From Arthrobacter sp. ISL-85 (lineage in GTDB: Bacteria; Actinomycetota; Actinomycetes; Actinomycetales; Micrococcaceae), in assembly GCF_018613675.1 (NCBI RefSeq), contig NZ_JAGGPQ010000021.1:1-32136 (forward strand): a stretch of 32,136 bases of DNA, read 5' to 3'. The position numbers and the translations under genes were made by a program. Position 1 is the stretch's first letter; each line of letters begins with the position of its first letter. Below are positions 23,152 to 31,989 of this stretch, one piece after another. The notes below the pieces were generated by a model. That model searched no databases, was not told where the DNA came from, and saw nothing but the letters and a program-made list of their open reading frames with translations.

Positions 23152-23396
23152 AACCAGGTCCTTTCAATGCCTTAAACGGCATCACGGTAAAACCCCAATA
23201 AATGCAACCGCCCATTCACCCGCAATGAAAGTGCCGTCAATTCCGGTGCACCTGGCCAGCTGTTGTACACAGTCTGATTGGGCCCCGCCCAAGAGTCCAG
23301 AGCCATACCGATATTTGCCTGCGGCAACAGAAACAGGCGTACGACGACGGCACCTGGCGTCCACGGCCGGCGCAGCTTCAGCCCTGCCTGCCTCTG

Positions 23397-24185
23397 TCAG
23401 GAAGGGAGGATTTTTTCCGTGTGGCCAAGGGCTGCGCTGGCCTCCCTGGCGGCGTCCGCCACCGCTGGACCCAGCCGCCCGACGTCGTCCGGCCCAACGC
23501 GCTGGGTGGGAAAACCTACTCCGAGGACTGCAGCGAGGCGTCCAGCATGATTGAAGACCGGGGCGCTGATGGAGCCCACGTCAGAGTTCCGTTCGCCGAA
23601 GGCTGCATAAAAACCTGCGGCCCGTGCACTGCTGACCTGGGCGTCGAGTTTCTCCCAGGTGTCCGGCGTTGCGGGGGTGTAGCGGGTCAGCTCCGTGTCC
23701 TCGATCGCTTGACGCGCCTCGGGATCGAAGGCAAGGAAGATCTTTCCAGGGGCGCCGGCATGGATTGGCATCACTTGCCCCACGAGGAAGGGACGCATCA
23801 CGACGTGTCGGGTCTCTGCCACGGCAACGACGGTGCGGAAAGCTCCGTCCCGCATATACAGGCACGCCGTCTCTCCGGTCCGGTCCCGCAGTTCCTGCAG
23901 GATGGGGCGGATCAGGCGGACCACATCCAGTCCGAACGTGCCGGGGGCGGCCCACTGCACCAAGCGCAGTCCGATCCGGTAGCGGTCACCGTCGCGGTCA
24001 AGGAATCCTTCGCGCACCATGTTTTGAACCAGCCGCTGGCACGTGCTTGGCGGCAAGCCTGTCTGCCGGGCGATTTGCTGGAGAGTCGGTTCGGGGAACT
24101 CCACTGAGAAGCAATTCAGGATTTCGGTGACTTTGCGGAGCACCAGAAGGGGTGGTGCGGATCCGCTGCTTCGCTCTGACGCCAA
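23397..24185 (-). CDS. IclR-family transcriptional regulator
   Basis: The protein has 262 residues. The N-terminal winged helix (about 13-75) contains LQQIARQTGLPPSTCQRLVQNMVREGFL as its helix-turn-helix. The C-terminal effector domain holds the family blocks ETACLYMRDG, MPIHAGAPGKIFLAF and GSISAPVFNHAGRLAAVLGVGFP. IclR proteins respond to organic acids and often control adjacent catabolic operons. The likely start is TTG at 24185 with AAGGGA eight to nine bases ahead. An in-frame TGA closes the frame just upstream. It is divergent from the transporter operon at 24399 across 213 bases, which is the usual geometry for its target. Confidence 0.92.
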   Translation of the reverse strand: MASERSSGSAPPLLVLRKVTEILNCFSVEFPEPTLQQIARQTGLPPSTCQRLVQNMVREGFLDRDGDRYRIGLRLVQWAAPGTFGLDVVRLIRPILQELRDRTGETACLYMRDGAFRTVVAVAETRHVVMRPFLVGQVMPIHAGAPGKIFLAFDPEARQAIEDTELTRYTPATPDTWEKLDAQVSSARAAGFYAAFGERNSDVGSISAPVFNHAGRLAAVLGVGFPTQRVGPDDVGRLGPAVADAAREASAALGHTEKILPS

Positions 24186-24398
24186 CGTCTTTGTCCCTTG
24201 TCCTCATTCATTTTCCCAACTGTGAGTCGTCATTCTAAGGCGGCGCGCCCAGTGAAGATAATCGTTGACACAGGCAACAAGGACCCGCACCATGGGTTGA
24301 AGAACCGCATCGCGGGTCCAGCGGCCTGACTTCGGAACCCCATTATTCGATTTCGAAGCCCGGGCGGCGCCCTGCTACATCTGACCAATGGAGTGATG

Positions 24399-25721
24399 AT
24401 GAGTATTCAAGGAGTGACCCGGGAGCAGGCCGTACGGCGTGCCACGGTGGCGAGTGTAGTGGGTACCACCATCGAGTGGTATGACTTCTTCCTCTATGGG
24501 ACTGCCGCTGCCCTGGTGTTTCCCCAGCTGTTCTTTCCGGGCCAAGTGGCTTTCGCCGGTGTGCTCGCCGCGTTCGGCACGCAGTTTGTTGGCTTTGTGG
24601 CCCGGCCCATCGGTGCGGCCATCTTCGGCCACTTTGGTGACAGGATCGGCCGTAAGACGACCCTCATGGCCACCCTGTTCCTGATGGCCTTTGGGACGGT
24701 GCTGATCGGTCTACTCCCGACGTACGAAAGCATCGGCGTCGCCGCGCCGGTCCTGCTGGTCCTGCTCCGCATCATCCAGGGCATCGGCGTGGGTGGCGAG
24801 TGGGGCGGTTCCGTACTGCTGAGCATGGAATGGGGCGACCAGAACCGTCGCGGACTCTCAGCATCCTGGCCCCAGATCGGGGTGCCGCTGGGGCTGGTCC
24901 TGTCCACCGGCGTCGTCAGGATCACTACCGCCGCAACCGGTACCGATGGGTTTGCCGCCTACGGGTGGCGGATCCCATTCATCTTGAGCATCATCCTGAT
25001 CGGAGTGGGACTCTTCGTCCGGCTCCGGGTCATTGAAAGCCCGGAATTCGAGGCCGTCCGGCAGTCCAAGAAGGTGGTGAAGGCCCCGATCATCGAGGTC
25101 ATCAGGAGGCAGCCCAAAGAGATCCTCCTTTCTGCATTGGTGCGCACCTCGGAGCAGGCCCCGTTCTACCTTTTCATCACGTTCGTGATTACGTACGCCA
25201 CCAAGCAGCTGAAGCTTGACAGCAACTCCATCCTTGACGACACCCTCATCGCGGCTGCGCTGGGCCTGATCAGCGTTCCGCTCTTCGGCCGCCTTTCAGA
25301 CCGGTTCGGCCGGCGCCGCGTCTATGGAACCGGCATCGTGCTCACGGCGCTGTTCGCCTTTCCCTACTTTGGGCTGTTGAACACCCGCGACGCCCTGTGG
25401 GTTGGCGTTGCCGTGGTGGTCAGCCTGATCCTGCACGACATCCAGTACGGTCCCCAGGCTGCCCTGATCGCCGAAAGCTTTGACGCCGATATCCGTTACA
25501 CGGGTGCGGGGCTGGGTTACCAGCTGGCCAGCGTGATTGCGGGCGGTCCCGCGCCCCTCATCGCTGCCGCCTTGCTGGCCAACTATGGCAACTCGACGTC
25601 GATCTCGCTGTACATCATCCTCTGCTGCATCATCGCGATGGCTGCCCTGATCCTCCTTCCCAGGGCCAAGGGGGCGCTGGCCAGGGACGCCGCTGCCGCT
25701 GCGACGCCACGAAACCTGTAG
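24399..25721 (+). CDS. MHS-family major facilitator transporter
   Basis: The protein has 440 residues with 12 predicted membrane helices. Signature blocks VVGTTIEWYDFFLYGTAAALVF (helix 1) and GHFGDRIGRKTTL (loop 2-3) identify the metabolite:H+ symporter family (ShiA, KgtP and ProP relatives), as does QGIGVGGEWGGSVLLSMEW in helix 4. The second half repeats the loop motif as GRLSDRFGRRRVYG. It imports a carboxylate-type solute with protons. GGAG at 24390-24393 is best spaced for the ATG at 24399, not for the GTG or ATG three to six bases earlier. It heads an operon with a flavin-reductase-like and an enoyl-CoA hydratase gene and faces an IclR regulator. The solute is unknown. Confidence 0.92.
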   Translation: MSIQGVTREQAVRRATVASVVGTTIEWYDFFLYGTAAALVFPQLFFPGQVAFAGVLAAFGTQFVGFVARPIGAAIFGHFGDRIGRKTTLMATLFLMAFGTVLIGLLPTYESIGVAAPVLLVLLRIIQGIGVGGEWGGSVLLSMEWGDQNRRGLSASWPQIGVPLGLVLSTGVVRITTAATGTDGFAAYGWRIPFILSIILIGVGLFVRLRVIESPEFEAVRQSKKVVKAPIIEVIRRQPKEILLSALVRTSEQAPFYLFITFVITYATKQLKLDSNSILDDTLIAAALGLISVPLFGRLSDRFGRRRVYGTGIVLTALFAFPYFGLLNTRDALWVGVAVVVSLILHDIQYGPQAALIAESFDADIRYTGAGLGYQLASVIAGGPAPLIAAALLANYGNSTSISLYIILCCIIAMAALILLPRAKGALARDAAAAATPRNL

Positions 25722-25727
25722 GACCGG

Positions 25728-26354
25728 ATGCGAACGGACTTTGAACCGCAACAACTGGGTCCGCGGGACTTCTACAAATTCCTCACCTCAGTGGTGGTTC
25801 CGCGGCCCATCGCCTGGGTTTCGAGCACCTCCCCGCAGGGGGTGGACAACCTTGCGCCCCATTCGTTCTTTACTGTCGCCTCGGTGGATCCTCCGATCCT
25901 CCAGTTCACCTCCGTCGGCGAAAAGGATTCGCTGCGGAACATCGAGGCGACAGGGGAGTTCGTGGTGAACCTTGCCCCCGCAGCGCTGATCCAGGAGGTC
26001 AACGCCACGGGGACCAATTTCAGTGCCGACGTGAGCGAATTCGACGCTGCGGGCCTGACCCGCGAGCAGAGCGCCGTGGTCCGGCCGCCCAGGGTCAAGG
26101 AGTCCCCGGCGGTCCTGGAGTGTACGCTTCACCAGACCCTGCGGATGGGTGACTGCGTCCTGGTGTTCGGTCTGGTGGTGCACGGATCCGTTTCTTCCGA
26201 GGTGCTCAGCGGCAGCCACCCGGAGGTAACCGGGCTGGATCCGCTGTCAAGGCTTGGCGGGGACGAGTGGGGCAGCCTTGGCCCCATCCACCACCTGCCG
26301 CGGATCCGCGCTTCGCAGTGGCCAGGTTCCTTCACACCAAGGGATGCCACGTGA
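25728..26354 (+). CDS. Flavin reductase-like FMN-binding protein
   Basis: The protein has 208 residues with a flavin-reductase-like split-barrel domain. The blocks VVPRPIAWVSSTSPQGVDNLAPHSFFTVASVDPPILQF (residues 23-60) and KDSLRNIEATGEFVVNLAP (66-84) are typical of the FMN-binding core. It begins six bases after the transporter stop, so it is in the same operon. Proteins of this type either supply reduced flavin to a monooxygenase or have a flavin-dependent role of their own. No partner monooxygenase is in the window. The stop TGA overlaps the GTG of a 17-codon ORF. Confidence 0.88.
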   Translation: MRTDFEPQQLGPRDFYKFLTSVVVPRPIAWVSSTSPQGVDNLAPHSFFTVASVDPPILQFTSVGEKDSLRNIEATGEFVVNLAPAALIQEVNATGTNFSADVSEFDAAGLTREQSAVVRPPRVKESPAVLECTLHQTLRMGDCVLVFGLVVHGSVSSEVLSGSHPEVTGLDPLSRLGGDEWGSLGPIHHLPRIRASQWPGSFTPRDAT

Positions 26355-26404
26355 CGAAATCAGACACCGGAAGCAAGCAGTACGCGTGGGGTGGGGTCAA
26401 CTGA
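26351..26404 (+). CDS. Bridging mini-ORF (17 aa) between flavin-reductase-like and enoyl-CoA hydratase genes
   Basis: GTG at 26351 overlaps the preceding stop (GTGA). The frame encodes MTKSDTGSKQYAWGGVN, and its TGA at 26402-26404 overlaps the ATG of the next gene (TGATG). The ORF thus fits exactly between the two genes with a coupling overlap at each end. It could be a translational bridge. It could equally be the fused first and last codons of a gene deleted in frame, leaving its overlaps intact. No homology can be judged at this length. Confidence 0.4.
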   Translation: MTKSDTGSKQYAWGGVN

Positions 26405-27159
26405 TGGCCCCGGTCAGTGTTGACGAAGCGGGGGCCATCGCCACGATTTCCTTTGGCAGCGGGCAGCGGCTCAACGCCCTGGGACCGGGTGACTGGGAGG
26501 ATTTGGGGCGTGCCGTACATGGCCTGGCGTCCATCCCCTCCCTGCGCGGCGTCGTGGTCCGCGGCAGGGGAGGAGTGTTTTGCGCGGGCTCTGACGTGCG
26601 CGAATGGGACGGGACCCCTGATGCGGAAGTCGGACGGACTTTCGAGCTGCTTGAAGCCGCCCTGCAGGCGCTCGAGGACTTGCCGGTCCCCACCCTGGCG
26701 TTGGTGGAAGGGGTTGCGGCAGGCGGAGGCTGCCAGCTTGCCCTTGCCTGCGACCTGCAACTGCTGACCTCCACAGCCCGCATCGGGATGCCCGTCGCAC
26801 GCCTTGGCTTGCTGGTACCTGCCACCTTCGCCACCCGTCTGGCACTCCGAATAGGTCCGTCCCGAACCAAGGACCTCTTATTCAGGGGCCCGATGCTGGA
26901 CGCCCGAGAAGCCTGGGACATGGGACTGGTCACCACCGTTGCTCCCGACGAGGATGCAGAGGCGGCGCTTGAGGCAATCCTCGATGGCTGGCGGGAAGTG
27001 TCCGCGGCATCCCTGCGGGCATCCAAGGCTGCGGTCAACGACGGTCTGCGCCTGCTGACGGAAGCGGGCCGCCGGGCGCCGAAGGGCCCGGCGGTGGATC
27101 CGAATGAATTTCGCGGCCGGGTGGAAGGCTTCCTCCATCGTCACCGGGGCACGCCGTAG
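26404..27159 (+). CDS. Enoyl-CoA hydratase/isomerase family protein
   Basis: The protein has 251 residues with a crotonase fold. The oxyanion-hole blocks are VFCAGSDVREWDG (residues 59-71) and ALVEGVAAGGGCQLALACDLQLL (about 99-121). The later MPVARLGLLVPATFATRLALRIGPSRTKDLLFRG and DAREAWDMGLVTTVAP are also standard. Crotonases hydrate, isomerise or cleave acyl-CoA thioesters, and the exact reaction is not clear here. The frame extends further upstream, but I chose the ATG at 26404 because it sits in a TGATG overlap. It is last in the operon. The 248 bases between its stop and the UvrA-like stop hold no gene I can recognise. Confidence 0.88.
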   Translation: MAPVSVDEAGAIATISFGSGQRLNALGPGDWEDLGRAVHGLASIPSLRGVVVRGRGGVFCAGSDVREWDGTPDAEVGRTFELLEAALQALEDLPVPTLALVEGVAAGGGCQLALACDLQLLTSTARIGMPVARLGLLVPATFATRLALRIGPSRTKDLLFRGPMLDAREAWDMGLVTTVAPDEDAEAALEAILDGWREVSAASLRASKAAVNDGLRLLTEAGRRAPKGPAVDPNEFRGRVEGFLHRHRGTP

Positions 27160-27407
27160 CCGGCATCCGCCGGGGCCCGTCCGGGAACGCGTGGTGGACT
27201 ACGGCCGGTCGGCCCCGTCCAGTACCGCGATGTCCAATGGCATCGTGTTCGTCCTGCGCAGGCGGGGCCGTGCGGCCGCAGGGGGAGGCTGTCCCCACGC
27301 TGGACGGCGGCAGCAACGCCGTCGTCCGACCTGGCTGCGTTGGGTTCGCATCCCTCTGTCCTACGCCCCGGCACGTATTGGGGGCAGGGGTCCCGCTGCT
27401 GCTTGTC

Positions 27408-30074
27408 CTAGCCGCCGGAAGCTGCGTGGAGCGCTGCCGCAAGGTAGGGGGCCGTGCGGCTGCCGCGGGAACGCGCGACGGCGGACGGGTCGCCGGCGGC
27501 GACGATTGTGCCGCCGGCGTCTCCACCAGCCGGTCCCAGGTCCATCACCCAGTCGGCGGAGGCCACCACGTCCATGGCATGTTCCACCACGATCACCGTG
27601 TTCCCGGAGTCCACGAGGCGGTTCAGCTGAGCCATCAGGAGCTGGACGTCGGCCGGGTGCAGGCCCGTGGTGGGCTCGTCCAACAGGTACAGGGTGTGCC
27701 CGCGGCGGGCCCGCTGCAGTTCGGTGGCAAGTTTGATCCGTTGTGCCTCGCCGCCGGAAAGTTCGGTGGCCGGCTGGCCCAGCCGGAGGTAGCCCAGGCC
27801 TACTTCCTGGAGAGCCTGCAGGGCGCGGGCGGCAGCGGGAACCTCGGCCAGGAAACCCGCGGCGGCGTTGACCGTCATGGCCAGCACCTCCGCGATGTTC
27901 CTGCCCTGGTAGGTGACCTCCAGGGTCTCGGGGTTGTAGCGCGTGCCGCCGCATTCCGGGCACGGACCGTAGCTGCCGGGCAGGAACAGTAGTTCCACGG
28001 CCACGAAGCCCTCGCCCTGGCAGGTCTCACAGCGTCCGCCGGCCACATTGAAGGAGAAGCGCCCGGCGCCGAAACCCCGGCTCCTGGCGGCCTCGGTGGC
28101 GGCGAATTCCTTGCGGACGGCATCGAACAGCCCGGTGTAGGTGGCCAAATTGGAGCGCGGGGTGCGCCCGATCGGTTTCTGGTCCACTTTCACCAGGCGG
28201 TCGACCAACTCCAGGCCGGATACGTGCCCCACGGTCAGCGGTGCGCCCTGTTCGTCGGCGTCCTGGTCCGGCTCTTCGAGCGTTGTCCCGGTCACGGTCC
28301 CGGTGTCCAGTGCAGTGCTGCGCAGTGAGACGCCGCCGGCAACATCGGCGAGGACCCGGCTCACCAGCGTGGACTTGCCGGAACCCGAGACGCCCGTGAC
28401 CGCCGTCAGGACGCCGAGCGGAAAGGCTGCGTCCAGGTTCCGCAGGTTGTGCCGGCTCACGCCCCGCAGTTCCAGCCAGCCCGTGGCTTCCCGCCTGACA
28501 TCGTTGCCGGGGCCGCCGTCGTCCTCTTCCGCCGCTGTCCCTGTCGTACCTGTCCCTGTCGTACCTGTCCCTGTCGTGCCGGTTCCGCCGGGGAACAGGA
28601 ACGGCCTCGTCACGGACTCCGGTACCTCAGCGAGGCCCTGCACTGGCCCGCTGTACAGCACCTCCCCGCCGTCTTCGCCGGCCCGCGGCCCCACGTCCAC
28701 CAGCCAGTCCGCCCGGCGGACCATGTCCATGTTGTGTTCCACCACGAAGACGGAATTTCCTGAGGACTTGAGCTGGTCCAGGACGGCCAGGAGGGGTTCG
28801 GCGTCCGCAGGGTGCAGGCCCGCCGACGGTTCGTCCAGTACGTAGATCACGCCAAACAGCCCGGACCGGAGCTGGGTGGCGATCCGGAGCCGCTGCATTT
28901 CCCCAGGCGAGAGCGTAGGCGTGGCCCGTCCCAGCGCCAGGTATCCCAGGCCCAGTTCCAGCAGGACGGTGATGCGCTGCAGCAGGTCGCGGGTGATGGC
29001 CACCGCCACTTCGTTGGACTCGGATGACTGCTTGCGGGACGCAGTTCCCGCCGTGGCCAGCGCGGTTGTGGGGCGGATGATCTCCACCAATTCAGTCATG
29101 GGCGCAGCATTGAGCCCTGCGATGGTCTGTCCGGCGAAGGTCACCGCAAGGGCTTCCGGCTTGAGCCCTGTACCGCCGCACCGCTGGCACGGCCCGGTCT
29201 CCATGAAGCGCAGCACCTTCTCCCGCATGGCAGGGCTTTTGGAGTCGAGGAGTGTGTGCATCACGTAGCTCTTGGCGCTCCAGAACCGGCCCTTGTATGG
29301 TTTGGCCACGCGGTCCCGCTGCGGCGTTACCTCCACCACCGGTTGTTCCTCGGTGAACAGGATCCAGTCCCGCTGTTTCCGGGGCAACTGCCGCCACGGG
29401 ATATCAACGTCGTAGCCCAGGTGGGTCAGGATGTCGCGCAGGTTCTTGCCCTGCCAGGCGCCGGGCCACGCGGCAATCGCCCCGTCGCGGATGCTCAGTG
29501 AGGGGTCCGGAACCAGGGATGCTTCACTGACGGTGTGGGCTGTGCCCAGGCCATGGCATTCCAGGCAGGCGCCTGCCGCGGTGTTGGGGGAGAAGGCGTC
29601 CGAGTCCAGCGGCGCCGCGCCCTCCGGGTAGCTGCCGGCCCGGGAAAACAGCATTCGCAGTGAATTGGACAGCGTGGTGACGGTCCCCACGGTGGACCTG
29701 GAGGTTGCTGTTCCCCGGCGCTGTTGGAGTGCGACGGCGGGCGGCAGCCCGGTGATTTGGTCCACCTTGGGGTTGTGGCCCTGCTGGATGAGGCGGCGGG
29801 CGTACGGCGCCACTGATTCGAAGAACCGGCGCTGCGCCTCCGCGTAGACAGTGCCAAAGGCCAGGGATGACTTGCCCGAACCGGACACGCCAGTGAACGC
29901 GACAATCGCATCCCGCGGCACATCCACGCTGACGTTCCGCAGGTTGTTTTCGCGGGCACCGCGTACGCGGACGAAGCCGTCTTCGGCGTGGTCGGGCGTG
30001 GGGGCAGGGATATTCAGCTCGGTCAGTTCATCAGCGTTTTGTTTGGCATGCACCGCTTCGACTGTACTGGCCAT
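27408..30074 (-). CDS. UvrA-like excinuclease/ABC ATPase (drug-resistance UvrA2 type)
   Basis: The protein has 888 residues with two ABC cassettes. Cassette 1 has Walker A GVSGSGKSS (62-70), signature LSPGEMQRLRIATQLRSG and Walker B VIYVLDEPSAGLHPAD. Cassette 2 has GVSGSGKST, ELSGGEAQRIKLATEL and LYLLDEPTTGLHPAD. Zinc-type pairs CLECHG, CQRCGG and CETCQG...CPECGG are present. LSPGE instead of LSGGE in cassette 1 and the length, shorter than the about 950 residues of housekeeping UvrA, place it with UvrA-like proteins linked to resistance against DNA-binding drugs. A (TGTTG)-type repeat joins the two halves. The frame is open 182 codons further upstream across the divergent gene, but the ATG at 30074 starts the conserved region and avoids that overlap. 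Confidence 0.9.
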   Translation of the reverse strand: MASTVEAVHAKQNADELTELNIPAPTPDHAEDGFVRVRGARENNLRNVSVDVPRDAIVAFTGVSGSGKSSLAFGTVYAEAQRRFFESVAPYARRLIQQGHNPKVDQITGLPPAVALQQRRGTATSRSTVGTVTTLSNSLRMLFSRAGSYPEGAAPLDSDAFSPNTAAGACLECHGLGTAHTVSEASLVPDPSLSIRDGAIAAWPGAWQGKNLRDILTHLGYDVDIPWRQLPRKQRDWILFTEEQPVVEVTPQRDRVAKPYKGRFWSAKSYVMHTLLDSKSPAMREKVLRFMETGPCQRCGGTGLKPEALAVTFAGQTIAGLNAAPMTELVEIIRPTTALATAGTASRKQSSESNEVAVAITRDLLQRITVLLELGLGYLALGRATPTLSPGEMQRLRIATQLRSGLFGVIYVLDEPSAGLHPADAEPLLAVLDQLKSSGNSVFVVEHNMDMVRRADWLVDVGPRAGEDGGEVLYSGPVQGLAEVPESVTRPFLFPGGTGTTGTGTTGTGTTGTAAEEDDGGPGNDVRREATGWLELRGVSRHNLRNLDAAFPLGVLTAVTGVSGSGKSTLVSRVLADVAGGVSLRSTALDTGTVTGTTLEEPDQDADEQGAPLTVGHVSGLELVDRLVKVDQKPIGRTPRSNLATYTGLFDAVRKEFAATEAARSRGFGAGRFSFNVAGGRCETCQGEGFVAVELLFLPGSYGPCPECGGTRYNPETLEVTYQGRNIAEVLAMTVNAAAGFLAEVPAAARALQALQEVGLGYLRLGQPATELSGGEAQRIKLATELQRARRGHTLYLLDEPTTGLHPADVQLLMAQLNRLVDSGNTVIVVEHAMDVVASADWVMDLGPAGGDAGGTIVAAGDPSAVARSRGSRTAPYLAAALHAASGG
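28537..28581. repeat. 15-bp tandem repeat, three copies, within the UvrA-like gene
   Basis: GTCCCTGTCGTACCT occurs twice in tandem, followed by a third copy that differs in its last bases. In the protein it gives repeated Thr-Gly-Thr-Thr-Gly units around residues 498-513, just before an acidic AAEEDDGG stretch, between the two ABC halves. The repeat is in frame and may vary in copy number between strains. Confidence 0.85.
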
Positions 30075-30210
30075 CCGTGTGCGGCCGGAATTTGGCTGGA
30101 CCTGTCGGGACGGCGCAGACGGATTTACACTGAAGCATTCCGCCACGCAGGCAGGCTGGGGAAGCGGTCCGGCGAACAGAACAGCAACTACATATTTGGA
30201 AGGGCCGGCC

Positions 30211-31035
30211 ATGGGCAACGCGTCGCAGGGAGCTAACAGGGCAGTGTCCGAGGCGGCGTCGGCCACCCGCAGCCCGGCGGTACGCATTCTGGCCCGTGCA
30301 GGATTTGTCTTCATTGGCCTGGTCCATATCCTGATCGGCGCCATCGCTTTGCAGTTGAACAGGGGCCAGGGCGGAGAAGCTGACCAGTCGGGGGCGATCG
30401 GATCCCTGGCTTCCAAGCCGGGCGGCGGGATCCTGCTCTGGGCCGGAGCTGTTGCATGTGCAGCGCTTGCCCTCTGGATGCTCAGCGAGGCTGTTTTTGG
30501 GGCCCGCAGGGAGCCTGACTCCAAGAAGAAGCTGAAGAACGCCGCGAGCGCTGCGGGCAAGGCAGTGGTCTTCGGGTTCCTGGCCTTCACTTTCGCCGTC
30601 TTTGCCTCCGGGGGCAGCAAGAACTCCAGTCAGTCGGCCAGCGACTTCACCGCAAAGCTGATGGGAGCGCCTGCCGGGGTGGTGCTTTTGGTAGTGGTGG
30701 GGCTGGCGATCATCGGGGCCGGTGTCTTTTACGCCTACCGGGGTGTCTCCCGGAAGTTCATGAAGGACCTCCAGGACCCGGGCAGCGCGCGGACGGCCGT
30801 GGAGTGGCTCGGGACCATTGGTTACGCAGCCAAGGGTGTGGTGCTCGCCGTCGTCGGTGTGCTGATCATCGTGGCAGCCGCCACCGCGGACCCGTCCAAA
30901 TCCTCCGGCCTCGACGGCGGGCTGAAGGCGCTTGGCTCCCAGCCGTACGGGGTGTTCCTCCTTGCTGCCATCGCCGTGGGGCTCATCTGCTTCGGCGTGT
31001 ATTCCATGGCACGGGCACGGTACGGGAAGTTTTAG
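30211..31035 (+). CDS. DUF1206 membrane protein
   Basis: The protein has 274 residues with six membrane helices arranged as three repeats of about 75 residues, the DUF1206 layout. Each repeat begins with an amphipathic ARxGF.xxG-type segment and contains two helices: FVFIGLVHILIGAIAL, then ILLWAGAVACAALALWML; AVVFGFLAFTFAVFA, then VVLLVVVGLAIIGAGVFYAYRG; IGYAAKGVVLAVVGVLIIVAA, then GVFLLAAIAVGLICFGVYSM. The function of the family is unknown. GGAAGG lies nine bases before the ATG at 30211. The gene is divergent from the UvrA-like gene, with 136 bases between the starts. The following 210 bases hold no gene. Confidence 0.88.
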   Translation: MGNASQGANRAVSEAASATRSPAVRILARAGFVFIGLVHILIGAIALQLNRGQGGEADQSGAIGSLASKPGGGILLWAGAVACAALALWMLSEAVFGARREPDSKKKLKNAASAAGKAVVFGFLAFTFAVFASGGSKNSSQSASDFTAKLMGAPAGVVLLVVVGLAIIGAGVFYAYRGVSRKFMKDLQDPGSARTAVEWLGTIGYAAKGVVLAVVGVLIIVAAATADPSKSSGLDGGLKALGSQPYGVFLLAAIAVGLICFGVYSMARARYGKF

Positions 31036-31245
31036 GCCCGGGACGCAGCGTGGCTCCCCGCAACGCGGCCACTGGGGTACCTAATGCCCTAAAGGTTCCT
31101 GTGCAGTCGCTGTGCATCCTGTTGATCCTGGTCACCTTAGCCCTAAAGTGATCCCACAATTGCCTACGATGGGATACGGATAAAAGACATACGGCCGGCG
31201 GGCAGCTGCCCGGCCACCCGGTAATTCCAGGCAGGAGGAGGGACC

Positions 31246-31989
31246 ATGCAGGACAGCGTGCTGCTGCACGGGCATCCCGGCCGGCTGGCGACGGCTGGTG
31301 TGGTTGCCCTCCTTCTGGCCGTGACCTCGGGAAGCGCTGCCCAGACGCAGCCCCCGGCCACGGCGGCGGCCCCGGTCCGTGTTGTTGTGGTGGGGGACTC
31401 GCTGAGCACCGGCCACGGCACCTCGCCACAGCAGGCGTGGCCGGCGTTGATGCGGAAGGACCCGGAGGTGGCCGGCCTGGAAGTAGTCAACGCTGCCGAG
31501 GACGGAAGCGGCTACGTCAGCGTGGGCGACTACAACGGGACCTTCGGTACCCAGGTTGATGACTACGTAACCCCGGACACCGGGATTGTGGTCTTTTTTG
31601 GCTCGGAAAACGACCTTGGCTATGCCTCCGCCGACGTCGGCGACGCGGCGCTGGCCGCGATGGACAGGGCAGAAGCCCTGGCCCCCGAGGCGAGAATCAT
31701 CGTGGTGGGGCCGCCGTCGTACACCACGGACACTGACCCGAGCCTGGTGAATATCAGTGACCAGCTCAGGATGGCCACTGCGATGGCGGGCGGTGAGTTT
31801 GTGGATCCGATCGCCGAGGGCTGGATCAGCGACGATTTTGATGACCTGATCGGCCCGGACGGCGACCACCCGACTGTGTTGGGGCAGCATTACCTGCTGG
31901 ATCACATCGGTGCGTACCTTGAGCAGGCGGCCCCGGCGGCTGCGGCCGCGCTGGAAGGGCGGCAGGACGCGCGCAGGCCGGCCGCCTAG
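31246..31989 (+). CDS. Secreted SGNH/GDSL-family hydrolase
   Basis: The protein has 247 residues. An N-terminal signal peptide (hydrophobic core about 15-27, likely cleavage near AAQ at 31-33) is followed by a short Pro/Ala linker and an SGNH hydrolase domain. Catalytic motifs are GDSLS with Ser52, the oxyanion Asn122 in FFGSENDLG, and the Asp-x-x-His of DGDHP with His208. SGNH enzymes are esterases, lipases or acetyl-hydrolases, and the substrate is unknown. AGGAGGAGGG lies close before the ATG at 31246. The Ala-rich tail ends at a TAG that overlaps the stop of the convergent IS481 transposase, so its last residues may be altered by that insertion. Confidence 0.9.
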   Translation: MQDSVLLHGHPGRLATAGVVALLLAVTSGSAAQTQPPATAAAPVRVVVVGDSLSTGHGTSPQQAWPALMRKDPEVAGLEVVNAAEDGSGYVSVGDYNGTFGTQVDDYVTPDTGIVVFFGSENDLGYASADVGDAALAAMDRAEALAPEARIIVVGPPSYTTDTDPSLVNISDQLRMATAMAGGEFVDPIAEGWISDDFDDLIGPDGDHPTVLGQHYLLDHIGAYLEQAAPAAAAALEGRQDARRPAA

